NCBI RefSeq assembly: GCF_047462415.1
Contig: NZ_JANSJE010000004.1
Location: 1-64,000 of the forward strand
Direction: 5' to 3'
DNA: 64,000 bases
DNA from: Thermostichus sp047462415
Lineage (GTDB): Bacteria > Cyanobacteriota > Cyanobacteriia > Thermostichales > Thermostichaceae
A program made the translations under genes and the position numbers. The notes beneath the pieces are model-generated. The model searched no databases and was not told where the DNA came from. It saw nothing but the letters and a program-made list of their open reading frames with translations. This document shows positions 17,072-25,638 of the stretch, one piece after another. Positions within the stretch are counted from its first letter, which is position 1. Every line of letters starts with the position of its first letter.

Positions 17072-18454
17072 TCACTTTTCCCAAGACACCTTGGCTTTCA
17101 AGAGAACCTCACCCTGGGGTTGGCGAGGGACGGCAGCGGCTTGGGCCGTAACCAGCACCTCTTGGGGGCGGGCGCCCTCTGGCAGCGGGTGTGGCGGGCG
17201 CAAGGCCACAAGCGCGGATCCCTGGGCATCCACCTGAAAGGTGCCGCAGTGGAGGATCTCGCCGTCGTCCAGCTTGAGCCAGAGGTGGTAACGCTCTCCA
17301 GGGGCCGGTTGGGGCAGATCCCTTGCCGCCAAGACCACCTCCTGCCACTCTCCTGGGCGCAACAGCAGGTTGGCCGACCCCACCTCTCCCTGCAAGTTCA
17401 CCAGACGGGATCCCGGCTGTTGCAAGAGATGGGACAATGTCTGCACCGATTCTAGCCGGGCCAGTTGCAGCGCCTGCCGCAGTCGCCAGTTGTCGAAAAC
17501 CAGCAAAGCCAAGGCCCCTGCCGCCAAGCCCCCTACCCAGCGCCACTCAGCCGTGAGGCGACCGAACCCCAGAGAGGACAGTGCCGGCTGAAGAGGGGTC
17601 AGCGCCTCCTCAATGCCCGCCTCTGCCATCACCTTGCCCCGCAAGCTGGCCGGCGGAATCACCCCTGGCAACCCATAGGGCAGCAGATGCAGGGTTTCTT
17701 GCAGGGCCTGCAACTCTGCCAGCAACCGCGGGTCTTGGGTTAGGCGTGCCTCCAGGGCGCTTGCCTGTTCAGGAGACAAGTCCCCCAGCAGATAGCCGGC
17801 CAGTTCTTCCTGTGCTTCTGATGAAGGGGGCGAGGCGGCTTCAGACCCAGAACTTAACTCCAAGGAGAGCGATTCCCGCAACTTGCAGAGGGCCTGGCGA
17901 GTGCGGGCTTTAACCGCCTCCAGCGGGATCCCCCAGTGTTGGGCAATGTCCGCCTGGCTCAACCCCTGGTAGTAGAGCAGCTCGAGAACCTGCCGTTGGC
18001 TTTCCGGCAGTTGGCTGAGGGCCTCCTGCACCGCTTGCCGTCGCTCCTCGAGGGAGAGCTGCTCAAAAGGGATCGGAGCACTGCCATCGGCGGCGAGCAG
18101 GGGTTGCCAGTGTTTCAAAAAACGTTGATGGCTATCCTGGGAGCGCAGACGCTCAATGGCTCGCGAACGGGTCAACGCACACAAAAAACTGCTCACGGAT
18201 CCCTGCCGCGGATCATAGTCGGGCTTGTGCCACAGTTCGACAAACACCGCCTGAGTCAGATCTTCCGCCTCGGCCGCATGGCCCAGGATCTTAAGGGCCA
18301 GCCCACAGATCAAGCCGGCATAGCGATCGTAGAGTACAGCCAGGGCAACAGAATGCCCTGCTGTGAGCGCTTCCATCAGCTCCACATCGCTGCGGGATGG
18401 CCAATCCCTCACCCGCTCGCGCCAGGGAGACGGAGTCCTTGGTTGCTCAGCCAT
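17072..18454 (-). CDS. ECF-type sigma factor fused to a membrane anti-sigma (RskA-like) domain
   Basis: 460 residues carrying two normally separate proteins. Residues about 35-103 are sigma region 2 (LYDRYAGLICGLALKILG, AEDLTQAVFVELW), and about 140-193 are region 4 with the helix-turn-helix LSQADIAQHWGIPLEAVKAR. After a Ser/Glu-rich linker, about 215-262 (EELAGYLLGDLSPEQASALE) match the cytoplasmic anti-sigma domain, 304-320 form one membrane helix, and about 335-460 match the extracytoplasmic RskA C-terminal domain (GERYHLWLKLDDGE). No stop or frameshift divides them. Inference: a membrane-tethered sigma factor, likely freed by proteolysis. ATG 18454 gives a full region 2. Confidence 0.85.
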   Translation of the reverse strand: MAEQPRTPSPWRERVRDWPSRSDVELMEALTAGHSVALAVLYDRYAGLICGLALKILGHAAEAEDLTQAVFVELWHKPDYDPRQGSVSSFLCALTRSRAIERLRSQDSHQRFLKHWQPLLAADGSAPIPFEQLSLEERRQAVQEALSQLPESQRQVLELLYYQGLSQADIAQHWGIPLEAVKARTRQALCKLRESLSLELSSGSEAASPPSSEAQEELAGYLLGDLSPEQASALEARLTQDPRLLAELQALQETLHLLPYGLPGVIPPASLRGKVMAEAGIEEALTPLQPALSSLGFGRLTAEWRWVGGLAAGALALLVFDNWRLRQALQLARLESVQTLSHLLQQPGSRLVNLQGEVGSANLLLRPGEWQEVVLAARDLPQPAPGERYHLWLKLDDGEILHCGTFQVDAQGSALVALRPPHPLPEGARPQEVLVTAQAAAVPRQPQGEVLLKAKVSWEK

Positions 18455-18511
18455 GCTACACCCAGCGTCGTCCCACAGAAACGAAGATAGACCTGATGAA
18501 AGCCTATCCCC

Positions 18512-19129
18512 TCAGCCGCGGCGAGCCGCCCACTCCAGCCCCAGCAGAGCCGTGTTCACCAGCAAGGCCAGGGATCCCACCGCTAGAGATCCAGCCCAGA
18601 TTTTGTCGTAGCGACCGGCCTGGGCAATGCCCTCAAAAAGCAGGGTGCCCAGCCCCCCTGCCCCAAACTTGGCCCCCACCGTGGCAATGGCAATGGCCAC
18701 AATTGCCGCCAGCCGCAAGCCGGCCAGGGCAACCGGCAGCATCAGGGGTAGCTGCACCTGCCACCACCGCTGCCAGAGGTTCATCCCCAGACCCTTGGCT
18801 GCCTCCAGAAGAGCCGGCTCCACTGATTGCAAACCCACGTACAGGTGGCGCACCAAGATCACCTGCGAGTAGAGCACCATCGCCACCACCACCGAGCGGG
18901 CATTGAGCCCGAACCAAGGGATCAACAAAATGATTAGAGCCAGGCTGGGCACCGTGTACAGGATGCTGAGGATCCCCATCAGCGGTAGAGCTAGCCAGCG
19001 CACGTGGTGAACCAGCAAAGCCAACGGCAGCGCCAGCACCAGCGCAATCCCCAAGGCCGTCGCCACCATTGCTAGGTGCTCTTGGGTAAGCTGCCACACC
19101 AAGCCGGGATGGCGGAGAAGGTAGCTCAT
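18512..19129 (-). CDS. Osmoprotectant-type ABC transporter permease
   Basis: 205 residues with about five membrane helices and the binding-protein-dependent permease pattern (SILYTVPSLALIILLIP, EAAKGLGMNLWQRWWQVQLP). It resembles OpuCB/ProW/YehW permeases for glycine betaine, choline or related solutes. ATG 19129 overlaps the stop of the upstream ATPase gene in an ATGA arrangement, so translation is coupled. An upstream in-frame start at 19207 would lie inside the ATPase gene. Only one permease gene is present; related systems often have two. Confidence 0.87.
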   Translation of the reverse strand: MSYLLRHPGLVWQLTQEHLAMVATALGIALVLALPLALLVHHVRWLALPLMGILSILYTVPSLALIILLIPWFGLNARSVVVAMVLYSQVILVRHLYVGLQSVEPALLEAAKGLGMNLWQRWWQVQLPLMLPVALAGLRLAAIVAIAIATVGAKFGAGGLGTLLFEGIAQAGRYDKIWAGSLAVGSLALLVNTALLGLEWAARRG

Positions 19130-20094
19130 GCGGATCCCCCCTCCAGCATGGCCAGATGGCGGATGTGATCCAGGGTAACGATGCCGATAGCCCGCCCGTC
19201 TTCCCACACCGTGAGAGCCGCCGCCCCTGTGCGCAGCAGCAGCGACAAGGCCCGCCGTAGGGTTTCGTGGGGCTTTACCACCGCCCCCTCCTGGATCTGG
19301 TGGTTGTGCGGGATCCGCTCCATCGCCGTTTCCACCCGCAGCACGCTCAGTTGCCGCACCATGTCGTCTGCCCCCAATAGCTCTCTGACAAAGGGGGTGG
19401 CCGGCTGGGTGAGCAGTCGAAAGGGAGTATCGAACTGCACCACTCGCCCCTGCTGCATCACCAAGATGCGATCTGCCAGGCGCAGCGCCTCTTCCACGTC
19501 GTGGGAGACGAAGAGGATGGTCTTTCTCAGTCGCCGCTGCAGGCGCAGGATCTCATCTTGTAGCTTGCTACGGGTGATGGCGTCGAGGGCCCCAAAGGGT
19601 TCGTCCATCAGCAGCAGATCCGGATCCCCGGCCAGCGCCCGCGCCAGCCCCACCCGCTGCTGTTGGCCGCCTGAGAGTTGAGCCGGGTAGCGACGTCGGT
19701 ATTCTTGGGGGGGCAAGTTGACCAAGCTGAGCAGCTCGTCCACTCGCTCGCGGATGCGCTCCCTTGGCCAGCCCAAAAGTCGCGGCACCACCGCCACATT
19801 CTGGGCCACCGTCATGTGGGGAAACAACCCCACCTGCTGGATGACATAGCCGATGCGCTGGCGCAGCGCCGTCACCGGAAAGTGGCGGATATCCTGCCCA
19901 TCCAGGCGAATCTGTCCTTGGGCGGGCTCCAGCAGCCGGTTCACCATCTTCAGAAGGGTGGTTTTGCCGCAGCCGGAAGGGCCGAGGATGACCACCAACT
20001 GGCCTGAGGCCACAGAAAAACTGCACTCCTCCACAGCCGGACGGGAACTGTGGGGGAAGCGCAGCGATACCCGCTCGAATTCAAGGGTGCTCAC
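19126..20094 (-). CDS. Osmoprotectant-type ABC transporter ATP-binding protein with CBS domain
   Basis: 322 residues, GTG start. The nucleotide-binding domain shows Walker A GPSGCGKTT, signature LSGGQQQRVGLARAL, Walker B LLLMDEPFGALD and the H-loop FVSHDVEEALRL. The C-terminal 80 residues contain a CBS-type sequence (LTVWEDGRAIGIVTLDHIRH), the part that senses ionic strength in OpuA-type proteins. It lies between the binding-protein gene (20 bases upstream) and the permease gene (4-base overlap). Confidence 0.9.
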   Translation of the reverse strand: MSTLEFERVSLRFPHSSRPAVEECSFSVASGQLVVILGPSGCGKTTLLKMVNRLLEPAQGQIRLDGQDIRHFPVTALRQRIGYVIQQVGLFPHMTVAQNVAVVPRLLGWPRERIRERVDELLSLVNLPPQEYRRRYPAQLSGGQQQRVGLARALAGDPDLLLMDEPFGALDAITRSKLQDEILRLQRRLRKTILFVSHDVEEALRLADRILVMQQGRVVQFDTPFRLLTQPATPFVRELLGADDMVRQLSVLRVETAMERIPHNHQIQEGAVVKPHETLRRALSLLLRTGAAALTVWEDGRAIGIVTLDHIRHLAMLEGGSA

Positions 20095-20114
20095 GCCGGG
20101 GCCTCAGGCAACGG

Positions 20115-21014
20115 CTATTTCTTCAAAATACCGGCCTCCACCAAGAAGGATCTCGCCACCTCTGCCGGCTCCTTGCGCTTGCCGCTCACCTCGTAGTTCA
20201 GCCGCTGCATCACCTCGTCCGTCAGCAACGGAGCAAGGGCGTTCAAAGCAGTGGCGATGCCGGGGTTGGCCTCCAGGGTATCTTTGCGCACCACCGGCGC
20301 CACCTGGTAAGGGGGGAAAAGCTGCTTGTCGTCCTTGAGCACCACCAGGTCAAAGGCGGCAATTTCCCCGTCAGTGCCAAAGGCCACCGCCACATCCGCC
20401 TCCCCATTGACCAAGCCCTGGTAGCGCAGGCCGGGATCCACCGCCTTGTAGGCTTTGAGGCGAAAGTTGCCGTAGACCGCTCGCAGTCCCGGCAGGCCGT
20501 CTTCGCGGGCTTGAAACTCCGGCGGCCCGATCATCACCAGCTCGCCTGCTCTGGCCACCATGTCTGAGAGGGTAGTGATGCCCAGCTCCGCCGCTCTGGC
20601 GCGGGTCATGGCCAGGGCCTGGGTGTTGTTCATGGGGGCCGGATCCAGCCAAACCAATTGGAACTGGCGCTCGTACTCGCGGGCCACCGTCGCGTATACC
20701 TGGGCCGGGTCGCTGCTGCTGGGCAGCTTGAGCACCGTCAGCAGGCCGGTGCCGGTGTACTCCGGGTAGAGATCGATCTCGCCGCTCAGCAGGCCGGCAT
20801 GGGCCACCGGCGTTCCCCCCAGGTTGAGCTTGCGCTCCACCGCCAACCCCGCCGCCTCCAGAGCCAAGGCGTACATTTCCCCCAAGATAAACTGCTCGGT
20901 GAAGTCCTTAGAGCCGACCACAATCGGTTTGGCAAGGCCCGCTTGAGGGGCAAGAACAAGGGCGGCCAGCCCCGAGAGGGCCAGCAGAGCCAGGCGACGA
21001 GTGGTTTTGAGCAT
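20115..21014 (-). CDS. Osmoprotectant-type ABC transporter substrate-binding protein
   Basis: 299 residues with a signal peptide (LALLALSGLAALVLAPQAGLA). The mature part begins KPIVVGSKDFTEQFILGEMY and contains GEIDLYPEYTGTGL, both typical of the OpuCC/OsmF/YehZ family binding quaternary amines. It is the first gene of the three-gene transporter operon. Substrate is not determinable from sequence; glycine betaine or a related compatible solute is the likeliest. ATG 21014 is preferred to a start at 21032. Confidence 0.88.
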   Translation of the reverse strand: MLKTTRRLALLALSGLAALVLAPQAGLAKPIVVGSKDFTEQFILGEMYALALEAAGLAVERKLNLGGTPVAHAGLLSGEIDLYPEYTGTGLLTVLKLPSSSDPAQVYATVAREYERQFQLVWLDPAPMNNTQALAMTRARAAELGITTLSDMVARAGELVMIGPPEFQAREDGLPGLRAVYGNFRLKAYKAVDPGLRYQGLVNGEADVAVAFGTDGEIAAFDLVVLKDDKQLFPPYQVAPVVRKDTLEANPGIATALNALAPLLTDEVMQRLNYEVSGKRKEPAEVARSFLVEAGILKK

Positions 21015-21189
21015 GGCAAAAGGGATCCCCAACTCGAGACAAGCGGCCCTGCCGAGAGTGTTCCGGCCTGGGCCAGGAAGTTGCGACTGCTAAGCCACCA
21101 TTAAACCATTATTGTCCCCGATCCGTAACTGCAAGAGCGACAGCGGCACTACCGGCATTGCCCCGCCCCAGAGCCTCAACCCCATCCCA

Positions 21190-22452
21190 TTAGCCTCTGC
21201 CGGGGGCCGGGAACGATCCGGTGACGGCCCGGATCTTCTGCCGCCGCCCAGCTCGCTCGATCTCCAGCTCCAGGGTGCTGCCCACCTCGGTGCGCTCCAC
21301 CTCCTGTTGCACTTGGTCGGCGGTGGTGACGGCGCGGCCATTGATGGCAAGAATGATGTCTCCGGCGCGCAGGCCCGCCCGCTCTGCCGGGGATCCCTGG
21401 ATCACCTCGCCGATGAGCACCCCCTGATCCACCGTCACGAAAATGCGGCTGTTGGGATCCTGGTTGAGACGTTCCTTCAGGTCGGGGGTGAGGGTGAGCA
21501 TACGGATGCCCAGGTAGGGGTGATCCACCTTGCCGCGGGCGATCAACTGGTTGGCCACCCGCTGAGCTGTCTCGATGGGAATGGCAAAGCCCAGCCCTTG
21601 CGCCCCTTGGATGATAGCCGTGTTCACCCCGATCACCTCCCCTTGAGCATTGAGCAGGGGGCCGCCTGAGTTGCCGGGGTTGATGGCCGCATCCGTCTGG
21701 ATAAAAGACACCCGCTTGTCGGGCACGCGGATCTCGCCGCTGGAGCGGCCCAAAGCGCTGATGATCCCAGCGGTTACGGTGTTGTCCAGCCCCAGGGGGT
21801 TGCCGATGGCAATGGCCCACTGGCCCGGCTCCAGCAGTTCGGAGCGGCCCAGCTTCACCGTCGGCAGGTTCTGGGCCTCGATCTTCACCACCGCAATGTC
21901 CGTCACCGGGTCGGTGCCAATTACTTTGCCGTCAAAGCTGCGGGTATCCTTGAGCGTCACCGTCACCTTGTCGGATCCCTCGACCACATGGGCGTTGGTG
22001 ATGATCTGGCCGTCCGGGCTGATGATAAAGCCGGAGCCAGTGCCCTGTTGCCGCCGTTGGCGGGGGATGGAAGGGATCGCTTGGCCAAAGAAATCCCGGA
22101 AGAAGGGATCGCTAAAGAACTCCTCTGGAAAAGCGCCCGGAACACGCACCGTCCGCTCGGAGTCGATGCGCACCACCGCCGGCCCCACCTTTTGCGCCAC
22201 CTCGGCGATAAAATTCAGGTTCAGTTGGGGCGGGGTTGCCGTCGTTTGCGCAGATACTCCGTTGCTTCCCATGAGAGCTGCTCCTAGCCCAATGCCCAAG
22301 AGCACCAGCAGCAGCGGCGAGAGAAGAGACTTAAGAACGGCCAAAGGCTCAAAAAAGGAACGAACTCCGTCCTGCTGATGCAAACGGGCAGGTTGAGCAG
22401 AAGCTTCTGAACTGGGAGAAGGTTGGCCCGGCATGGATGTGCTGCGCTTCAT
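21190..22452 (-). CDS. HtrA/Deg serine protease
   Basis: 420 residues. A single membrane helix (about 38-57, LLSPLLLVLLGIGLGAALMG) places the protease outside the cytoplasmic membrane or in the thylakoid lumen. The trypsin-like domain has the full triad: His155 in ITNAHVVEG, Asp185 in DIAVVKI, Ser262 in NPGNSGGPLL. A PDZ domain (about 300-400, VDQGVLIGEVIQGSPAERAGLRAGDII) ends the protein. It is the cyanobacterial HtrA/HhoA/HhoB type used for quality control under light and heat stress; I cannot say which of the three it is. Confidence 0.92.
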   Translation of the reverse strand: MKRSTSMPGQPSPSSEASAQPARLHQQDGVRSFFEPLAVLKSLLSPLLLVLLGIGLGAALMGSNGVSAQTTATPPQLNLNFIAEVAQKVGPAVVRIDSERTVRVPGAFPEEFFSDPFFRDFFGQAIPSIPRQRRQQGTGSGFIISPDGQIITNAHVVEGSDKVTVTLKDTRSFDGKVIGTDPVTDIAVVKIEAQNLPTVKLGRSELLEPGQWAIAIGNPLGLDNTVTAGIISALGRSSGEIRVPDKRVSFIQTDAAINPGNSGGPLLNAQGEVIGVNTAIIQGAQGLGFAIPIETAQRVANQLIARGKVDHPYLGIRMLTLTPDLKERLNQDPNSRIFVTVDQGVLIGEVIQGSPAERAGLRAGDIILAINGRAVTTADQVQQEVERTEVGSTLELEIERAGRRQKIRAVTGSFPAPGRG

Positions 22453-22735
22453 AGCTACCTGAGTCAAGGAAGAGAAGAGCTGGGAGCGCAGAAATACCTT
22501 GGCCCCCTGCGAAACCTAGGGCCTAATCTAGCATGGACAGCAGGGATCCCAAGGCGGCAGCCGCGGCGCTTTTCCGTACTTCCATCTGGGTTGAAGAGCA
22601 GCAGAATCTGCTTGCCTGGAGTAGCCACCCCATATCCAACTGGCTTTGATGGGGATAGAAGGCCAGACAGGGCTGTTGTCCCCAGCTTTGGCCGGCTTAC
22701 AGCTAACGTAGAAGTGGTAGATCGGGGGTAAGACC

Positions 22736-23425
22736 ATGACCAACCCAGCCCGTCGTCTGTTGGCTCCTCTACTCGCCGGTTTTCTCTGGCTACCGGCAGC
22801 CACCCCGGTTTTGGCGCAAAGGGATCCCTTGCCGCCACCGCCCCCCGGCCAGGGATGGCGCCCGGTGAACCCCCTTCCCCCTGATGAGCCAAGCCAGCCC
22901 TTTCAACTGCAAACCACCTTGCTGTTGCGCTCTGGGGATCTCATCCAAGCCGTGCATCGCTCTCCGGAAGCCCTCTTGATTGCCCCTGGCGAAACCCGCG
23001 CCGTCAGCCTTAGCCTGGAGACTCCCCTGCGGGATATCTACGGCAACATGGTCGTGCCGGCGGGAGCTATCCTAGAAGGCCAATTCCAGCCGGTGAGCGG
23101 CGGCACCCAGTTTGTCTCGCGGGCCTTGATCTTCAACGGCCAATCCTATCCTCTCTACGCCCAAAGCCAGGTAATCCCGCTGCGCAAGGATCCCCGCCAC
23201 ACTTCTGCAGAGGCAGTTGTGCAGGATGCCCTGATCGGGGCGGCGGCAGGGGCGATCTTGGGCGGCCTGTTTGGCGACCGGGTGATCTCGACGGAGAAGG
23301 TGCTAGGTGGAGCGGCAGCGGGGGCCGTGATCGGCAATGTGACGGCGCCGGAGGTGGCGGTGATCGATCCCAACGCCAACTTGACCCTGACGGTCACCCA
23401 AGATTTCCAACCCTACCTGCCCTAG
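22736..23425 (+). CDS. Secreted protein with glycine-zipper-like region, hypothetical
   Basis: 229 residues with a clear signal peptide (LLAPLLAGFLWLPAATPVLAQ), a proline-rich segment (DPLPPPPPGQG) and a beta-rich middle that includes GNMVVPAGAILEGQFQPV, a pattern also found in secretion-channel and TrbI-like beta domains. Near residues 160-200, Gly/Ala-rich stretches (ALIGAAAGAILGGLFGD, VLGGAAAGAVIGN) look like a glycine zipper able to insert in membrane. I do not recognise a named family; similar proteins occur in other cyanobacteria. It converges with the V4R gene downstream. Confidence 0.7.
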   Translation: MTNPARRLLAPLLAGFLWLPAATPVLAQRDPLPPPPPGQGWRPVNPLPPDEPSQPFQLQTTLLLRSGDLIQAVHRSPEALLIAPGETRAVSLSLETPLRDIYGNMVVPAGAILEGQFQPVSGGTQFVSRALIFNGQSYPLYAQSQVIPLRKDPRHTSAEAVVQDALIGAAAGAILGGLFGDRVISTEKVLGGAAAGAVIGNVTAPEVAVIDPNANLTLTVTQDFQPYLP

Positions 23426-23454
23426 CCAGCTTTTGAAAACCCTGCTGGCCAGGG

Positions 23455-24129
23455 CTAGGAACCGGCGGCCAGCCGATCCCAAATCTCCTCGTGGGAGAGG
23501 CCCCTGCGCACCCATTCTTCGCAATTGTGCAGCCGCTGAGCCGTGCCGATGAGGAAGCGGTTGCAGTCGGCTCCCAGGGATTCACAGGTGGTTTGCACAC
23601 AGACCAGATCCCGGCCCGAGAGCAACGAGAAGAGGCCGGCCAGCATTCCTGCCTCTAGATAGCCGGCAGGCTCCCGCTGCGCAGACAGCTCCTCTGGGCT
23701 GAGGCTGGCACGAGCAGCCAGGGCAAAGCCGGAGTTGCGGATCCTAGCCTCCACCAGGCCGCGGTCAGCAGCGGAAAAATCCAGCTCCAGGCGGCCCCAG
23801 CCGTGGGTGGCCCAGAGATCGCTGAGGGCATCCAGGAAGATCCCCAGCGGCAATTCCTGCAGCGGTTGCTGGTAGTAGCGGGAGAGTTCGTCTTCGATGC
23901 GGCGGAAAAATGCTTCTCCCCACTCGCGGCCACAGTTGTAGAGGATGACACGGGTGGCTTGCCCGGTCTCGTAGCGCAAGCCGGCGTAGATGGCTTCCAG
24001 GAGAGGCATGGGAAAGGCTGCCAGGCGGTATCCTCCCCGGCTGTAGAGCAGGCCGCTGTGGATGTCGGGACGGATGTAGTAGGCAGGGCTAAAGCAGTGG
24101 CCGGGCAGGATCTCTTGCAGGGTGATCAT
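23455..24129 (-). CDS. V4R-domain protein (Slr0144-like)
   Basis: 224 residues. The C-terminal half is a V4R (4-vinyl-reductase-type) domain: AGMLAGLFSLLSGRDLVCVQTTCESLGADCNRFLIG, containing the cysteines usual for this small-molecule-binding fold. The N-terminal half (PAYYIRPDIHSGLLYSRGGYRLAAFPM) is like that of the other V4R protein at 25973. In Synechocystis such proteins (Slr0144, Slr0147) belong to the slr0144-slr0152 cluster implicated in photosystem II assembly and are proposed to bind tetrapyrroles. Here it is separated from the rest of the cluster by a 380-base repeat region. ATG 24129 has a GAGAGGA ribosome site. Confidence 0.8.
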   Translation of the reverse strand: MITLQEILPGHCFSPAYYIRPDIHSGLLYSRGGYRLAAFPMPLLEAIYAGLRYETGQATRVILYNCGREWGEAFFRRIEDELSRYYQQPLQELPLGIFLDALSDLWATHGWGRLELDFSAADRGLVEARIRNSGFALAARASLSPEELSAQREPAGYLEAGMLAGLFSLLSGRDLVCVQTTCESLGADCNRFLIGTAQRLHNCEEWVRRGLSHEEIWDRLAAGS

Positions 24130-24509
24130 GGCTTTCCTCTCAGGGAGATGGACGGACTTGAGGGCGGCTGCAACTGAGGCTTTCACGGTCATTTCAAATA
24201 GCAACAAAATAGTTGGTTGCCTGGATCCCAGCTCCCCTCTCCCTCAGGGAGAGGGGCTGGGGGTGAGGGCGAGCTCCCCTGGGGAGAGGGGCTGGGGGTG
24301 GTCGCGTGAGCGGCGCGGAGCGCTTGGGCGAGCTCCCCTGGGGAGAGGGGCTGGGGGTGGTCGCGTGAGCGGCGCGGAGCGCTTGGGCAAGCAGCACGGA
24401 GCACTGGGATAGTAGGGAGTGTCTTCATCTGGCCATAGGGGCAAGGAATGGATGAGTAGGGAGTGGGCTGTATACAGTAATTGGTGGATGGATCGAGAGC
24501 CCATTGACT
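24130..24509. other. Intergenic region with REP copy D
   Basis: 380 bases inside the V4R/phycobiliprotein-like cluster, mostly filled by repeat copy D. No gene is seen. The repeat may split the cluster into two transcripts. Confidence 0.6.
24184..24394. repeat. Composite repeat, copy D, with 59-base tandem units
   Basis: Starts with a truncated long module (GGTCATTTCAAATAGCAAC), then a REP core at 24232, then two 59-base units starting at 24271 and 24330. The units carry the same GGTCGCGTGAGCGGCGCGGA block as copy B. Confidence 0.88.
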
Positions 24510-24980
24510 TCAGTTGACCAGCATCGACTTGGCCAAGAGCACGTAGGGGCGGATGGCCTCGCTCTCTTCGGGGCCGAAGACAGCGCTGAGGGAGTCGAGC
24601 ATCAACTTATAGGCAGGCTGGCACTGGTCACGCATCTTGAAGGACTTCAGGATCGTCTCCAGCCAGTAGAGCAACTTATCCCGCAGGTAATCCTCATCGT
24701 TGAGCAGCATGGCCAGGCAGCAGTAGCGCCACACCATGCTTAGATCGCGGCGGCAACGCTCCCAGGCCAGGTGCCCATGTTGGCGGGGCAAATTCGGCAT
24801 CATCGGCTGGAACTTCTCCATCACCCGCTCCAGCAGCTCTTGCTCTTTGGCCTGCAGGACTTGATAGAGGCGGACTCGTTTGGGGATCCCTTCCACATAG
24901 GCGTGTAGGGTTTTCAACTCGTCCGGGCGCAGATAGCGGCCCTCACTTTGTTGCATCAGCTCGGCGACCATTGAATTCAT
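24510..24980 (-). CDS. Phycobiliprotein-like protein with retained bilin cysteine
   Basis: 156 residues with a divergent phycobiliprotein (globin-like) fold. The block ERCRRDLSMVWRYCCLAMLL aligns with CLRDMEIILRYITYATLAGD of phycocyanin beta, and the Cys falls at the chromophore-attachment position 84 with the neighbouring Arg-Asp kept. FGPEESEAIRPYVLLAKSML matches the end of the fold. Function is unknown; proteins like this occur in the slr0144-slr0152 type cluster. It follows the sister gene at 24997 by 16 bases. Bilin binding is inference from one aligned residue. Confidence 0.75.
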   Translation of the reverse strand: MNSMVAELMQQSEGRYLRPDELKTLHAYVEGIPKRVRLYQVLQAKEQELLERVMEKFQPMMPNLPRQHGHLAWERCRRDLSMVWRYCCLAMLLNDEDYLRDKLLYWLETILKSFKMRDQCQPAYKLMLDSLSAVFGPEESEAIRPYVLLAKSMLVN

Positions 24981-24996
24981 AGGAAGCCCCCTTGGT

Positions 24997-25536
24997 TTAG
25001 ACGAACATTTGCATCAGGGTGAGCGCTTCTTCCGACGGAGCTGCAGTCTCGGTTTGAGGAGCAAATTCCGGCTCAAGCCGCTCTGGGGAAGGGGCGCAGA
25101 CAGCCTGTAGCGCTTGCCAGTAGGGGACAAGCAAACCCTGCTGATCCGCCGGCAGGGATCCCTGCACCACCGCCTGCAACTGCTGGAGCGCTTCCGGCAA
25201 ACCCAGATACCGTTCCATCGCCCCACACCTCCATTGCTGCAGGGGCAAGGGATCCCCCAACAACAAGCTCAGGCTCAGGGAGCGCAAGCAGAAGGCCAGT
25301 TGCCGGGCCAAGAGGCGCTGAGTGGGGGTGAGAGAGGATTCTGCCTCACCGCTGTACCCGTGCTGTTGCAGAACCTTCTCGATCCATGCCATCTCCTGCT
25401 GTTGCAAAACCTGGTAGAGATGCAGCCGCTCTTGAAAGGAGAGAGCGTAGCGGATGAGATCCTGCAGATCGTCGGGCGTCAGGTAATCCCCTTCTCGATC
25501 GGCAATGCGCTCCGGCCAAGGGTAAAGGTCATTCAT
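24997..25536 (-). CDS. Phycobiliprotein-like protein lacking the bilin cysteine
   Basis: 179 residues, related to the downstream gene: both start with a ...YLTPDDLQDLIRYALSFQERLHLYQVLQ-type helix (YLRPDELKTLHAYVEGIPKR in the sister). Aligning LARQLAFCLRSLSLSLLLGD with the phycocyanin chromophore region puts Leu at position 84; the Cys seven residues further on is out of register. The C-terminus carries an extra acidic tail (PEFAPQTETAAPSEEALTL). Probably a non-pigmented structural or chaperone partner of its neighbour; this is inference. Confidence 0.7.
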   Translation of the reverse strand: MNDLYPWPERIADREGDYLTPDDLQDLIRYALSFQERLHLYQVLQQQEMAWIEKVLQQHGYSGEAESSLTPTQRLLARQLAFCLRSLSLSLLLGDPLPLQQWRCGAMERYLGLPEALQQLQAVVQGSLPADQQGLLVPYWQALQAVCAPSPERLEPEFAPQTETAAPSEEALTLMQMFV

Positions 25537-25638
25537 GGGTGAGGTCTCCTTAAAAAACCCGATTCAAAACCAGTCTCAAAACGAGTCAAAAGATCGAGCG
25601 GCTCGAGGAAGCAAAACCCAAGTTGGGGCAAAGCAGGG

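Noticed and set aside
24271..24394. CRISPR array
   Set aside because: Same reason: tandem REP-type units, no spacers.
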